Assembly (NCBI GenBank): GCA_036924085.1 | Contig: JAVGWX010000008.1 | Location: forward strand, 50,513,019-50,577,018 | Length of the DNA: 64,000 nucleotides | From: Ariolimax columbianus | Taxonomy: Eukaryota > Mollusca > Gastropoda > Stylommatophora > Arionidae | Direction of reading: 5' to 3' | Part shown: in pieces, positions 62,751 to 64,000 of the stretch | Layout of the letters: the number at the start of each line of letters is the position of its first letter | How positions within the stretch are numbered: position 1 is the stretch's first letter | Translations under genes and position numbers: made by a program | The notes under the pieces: generated by a model | The model's input: only the letters and a program-made list of their open reading frames with translations | The model's database searches: none | What the model was told of the DNA's origin: nothing

Positions 62751-64000
62751 ACCAAACCAGTCCAAGTACTGAATGACTTAATAATGATGATGAAGTCACC
62801 AAACCAGTCTCAGTACTGAATGACTTAATAATGATGATGAAGTCACCAAACCAGTCCCAGTACTGAATGACTTAATAATGATGATGAAGTCACCAAACCA
62901 GTCCCAGTACTGAATGACTTAATAATGATGATGAAGTCACCAAACCAGTCCCAGTACTGAATGACTTAATAATGATGATGAAGTCACCAAACCAGTCCAA
63001 GTACTGAATGACCTAATGATGATGATGAAGTCACCAAACCAGTCCCAGTACTGAATGACCTAATAATGATGATCAAGTCACCAAACCAGTCCCAGTACTG
63101 AATGACCTAATGATGATGATGAAGTCACCAAACCAGTCCCAGTACTGAATGACTTGATGATGATGGAGTCACCAAACCAGTCCCAGTACTGAATGACGAT
63201 GATGATGATGGAGTCACCAAACCAGTCTCAGTACTGAATGATCTAATGATGATGATGAAGTCACCAAACCAGTCCAAGTACTGAATGACCTAATGATGAT
63301 GATGAAGTCACCAAACCAGTCCCAGTACTGAATGACCTAATGATGATGATGAAGTCACCAAACCAGTCCCAGTACTGAATGACTTAATTATGATGATGAA
63401 GTCACCAAACCAGTCCCAGTACTGAATGACGATGATGATGTCACCAAACCAGTCCCAGTACTGAATGACTTGATGATGATGAAGTCACCAAACCAGTCCC
63501 AGTACTGAATGACGATGATGATGATGAAGTCAAAAAACCAGTCCCAGTACTGAATGACTTGATGATGATGAAGTCACCAAACCAGTCCCAGTACTGAATG
63601 ACTTAATTATGATGATGAAGTCACCAAACCAGTCCCAGTACTGAATGACGATGATGATGTCACCAAACCAGTCCCAGTACTGAATGACTTGATGATGATG
63701 AAGTCACCAAACCAGTCCCAGTACTGAATGACGATGATGATGATGAAGTCAAAAAACCAGTCCCAGTACTGAATGACTTGATGATGATGAAGTCACCAAA
63801 CCAGTCCCAGTACTGAATGACTTTATGATGATAATGGAGTCACCAAACCAGTCCCAGTACTGAATGACTTGATGATGATGATGGAGTCACCAAACCAGTC
63901 CCAGTACTGAATGACTTGATGATGATGATGGAGTCACCAAACCAGTCCTAGTACTGAATGACTTGATGATGATGATGTAGTCACCAAACCAGTCCCAGTA
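62704..64000 (+). repeat. ~47-bp satellite, about 28 copies, runs off the window
   Basis: Unit 'gtcaccaaaccagtcccagt' + 'actgaatgacttaataatga' + 'tgatgaa'. Length varies from about 41 to 47 bp because of GAT-repeat number. In one frame it keeps the LINE C-terminal reading VPVLNDL(M)n. A five-unit block is repeated as a higher-order repeat (63381 onward and 63600 onward, 219-bp shift). Confidence 0.93.

Overview
This is a eukaryotic, intron-rich, AT-rich nuclear DNA window dominated by interspersed repeats. Spliced host exons with GT-AG borders, short CDS exons separated by kilobase introns, non-LTR retrotransposons that carry RNase H domains, and many tRNA-derived SINEs fit an invertebrate. 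A lophotrochozoan, probably a gastropod mollusc, is my best inference; no single feature proves it. Host genes: (1) 1135-14415, plus strand, seven visible exons of a beta-alanyl-dopamine/carcinine hydrolase (tan, AAT / peptidase C45 family) running to the stop codon; roughly the first 35 residues are not visible. (2) 26241-35610, plus strand, a complete four-exon gene for the mitochondrial cytochrome c oxidase assembly factor PET100 (78 codons). (3) 42449-45883, minus strand, the last two exons of a GNAT-type N-acetyltransferase, 5' end unresolved. (4) 59563-59733, minus strand, an orphan 57-codon candidate exon of an unrecognised gene. Transposable elements fill the rest. One compact SINE family (called A here, about 350 bp) has 12 copies, at least 9 with recognisable 11-12 bp target-site duplications (TSDs), and at least six sit inside LINE remnants. 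A diverged sister (B, 9 copies) and a tRNA-headed family (D, 3 copies) share its central block, and four other tRNA-derived families (C, E, F and a V-like one) are present. LINE remnants fall into several lineages: RNase H-bearing elements, an RTE-type element, a CR1-like element with a palindromic 3' tail, and others. DNA transposon remnants are a frameshifted piggyBac, an internally deleted hAT (BED/ZBED5-like) with TIRs and 8-bp TSD, and a mariner fragment. A second theme is tandem amplification: at least four arrays grew out of pieces of retroelements, including the RT active-site segment (33511-33670), a LINE C-terminal segment (52845-53040), the tail of a repeat G element (29397-29820) and a LINE 3' end (62704 to the window edge). 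Layout: 1-1134 piggyBac with nested SINE; 1135-14415 tan with repeat-filled introns; 14416-26240 intergenic repeats including hAT; 26241-35610 PET100; 35611-42448 nested LINEs; 42449-45883 GNAT with a nested double LINE in its intron; 45900-64000 almost entirely repeats, a decayed transposon-borne ORF (53360-54330), the orphan exon and a long 3' satellite. The host genes appear functionally unrelated; I see no operon-like or cluster logic.
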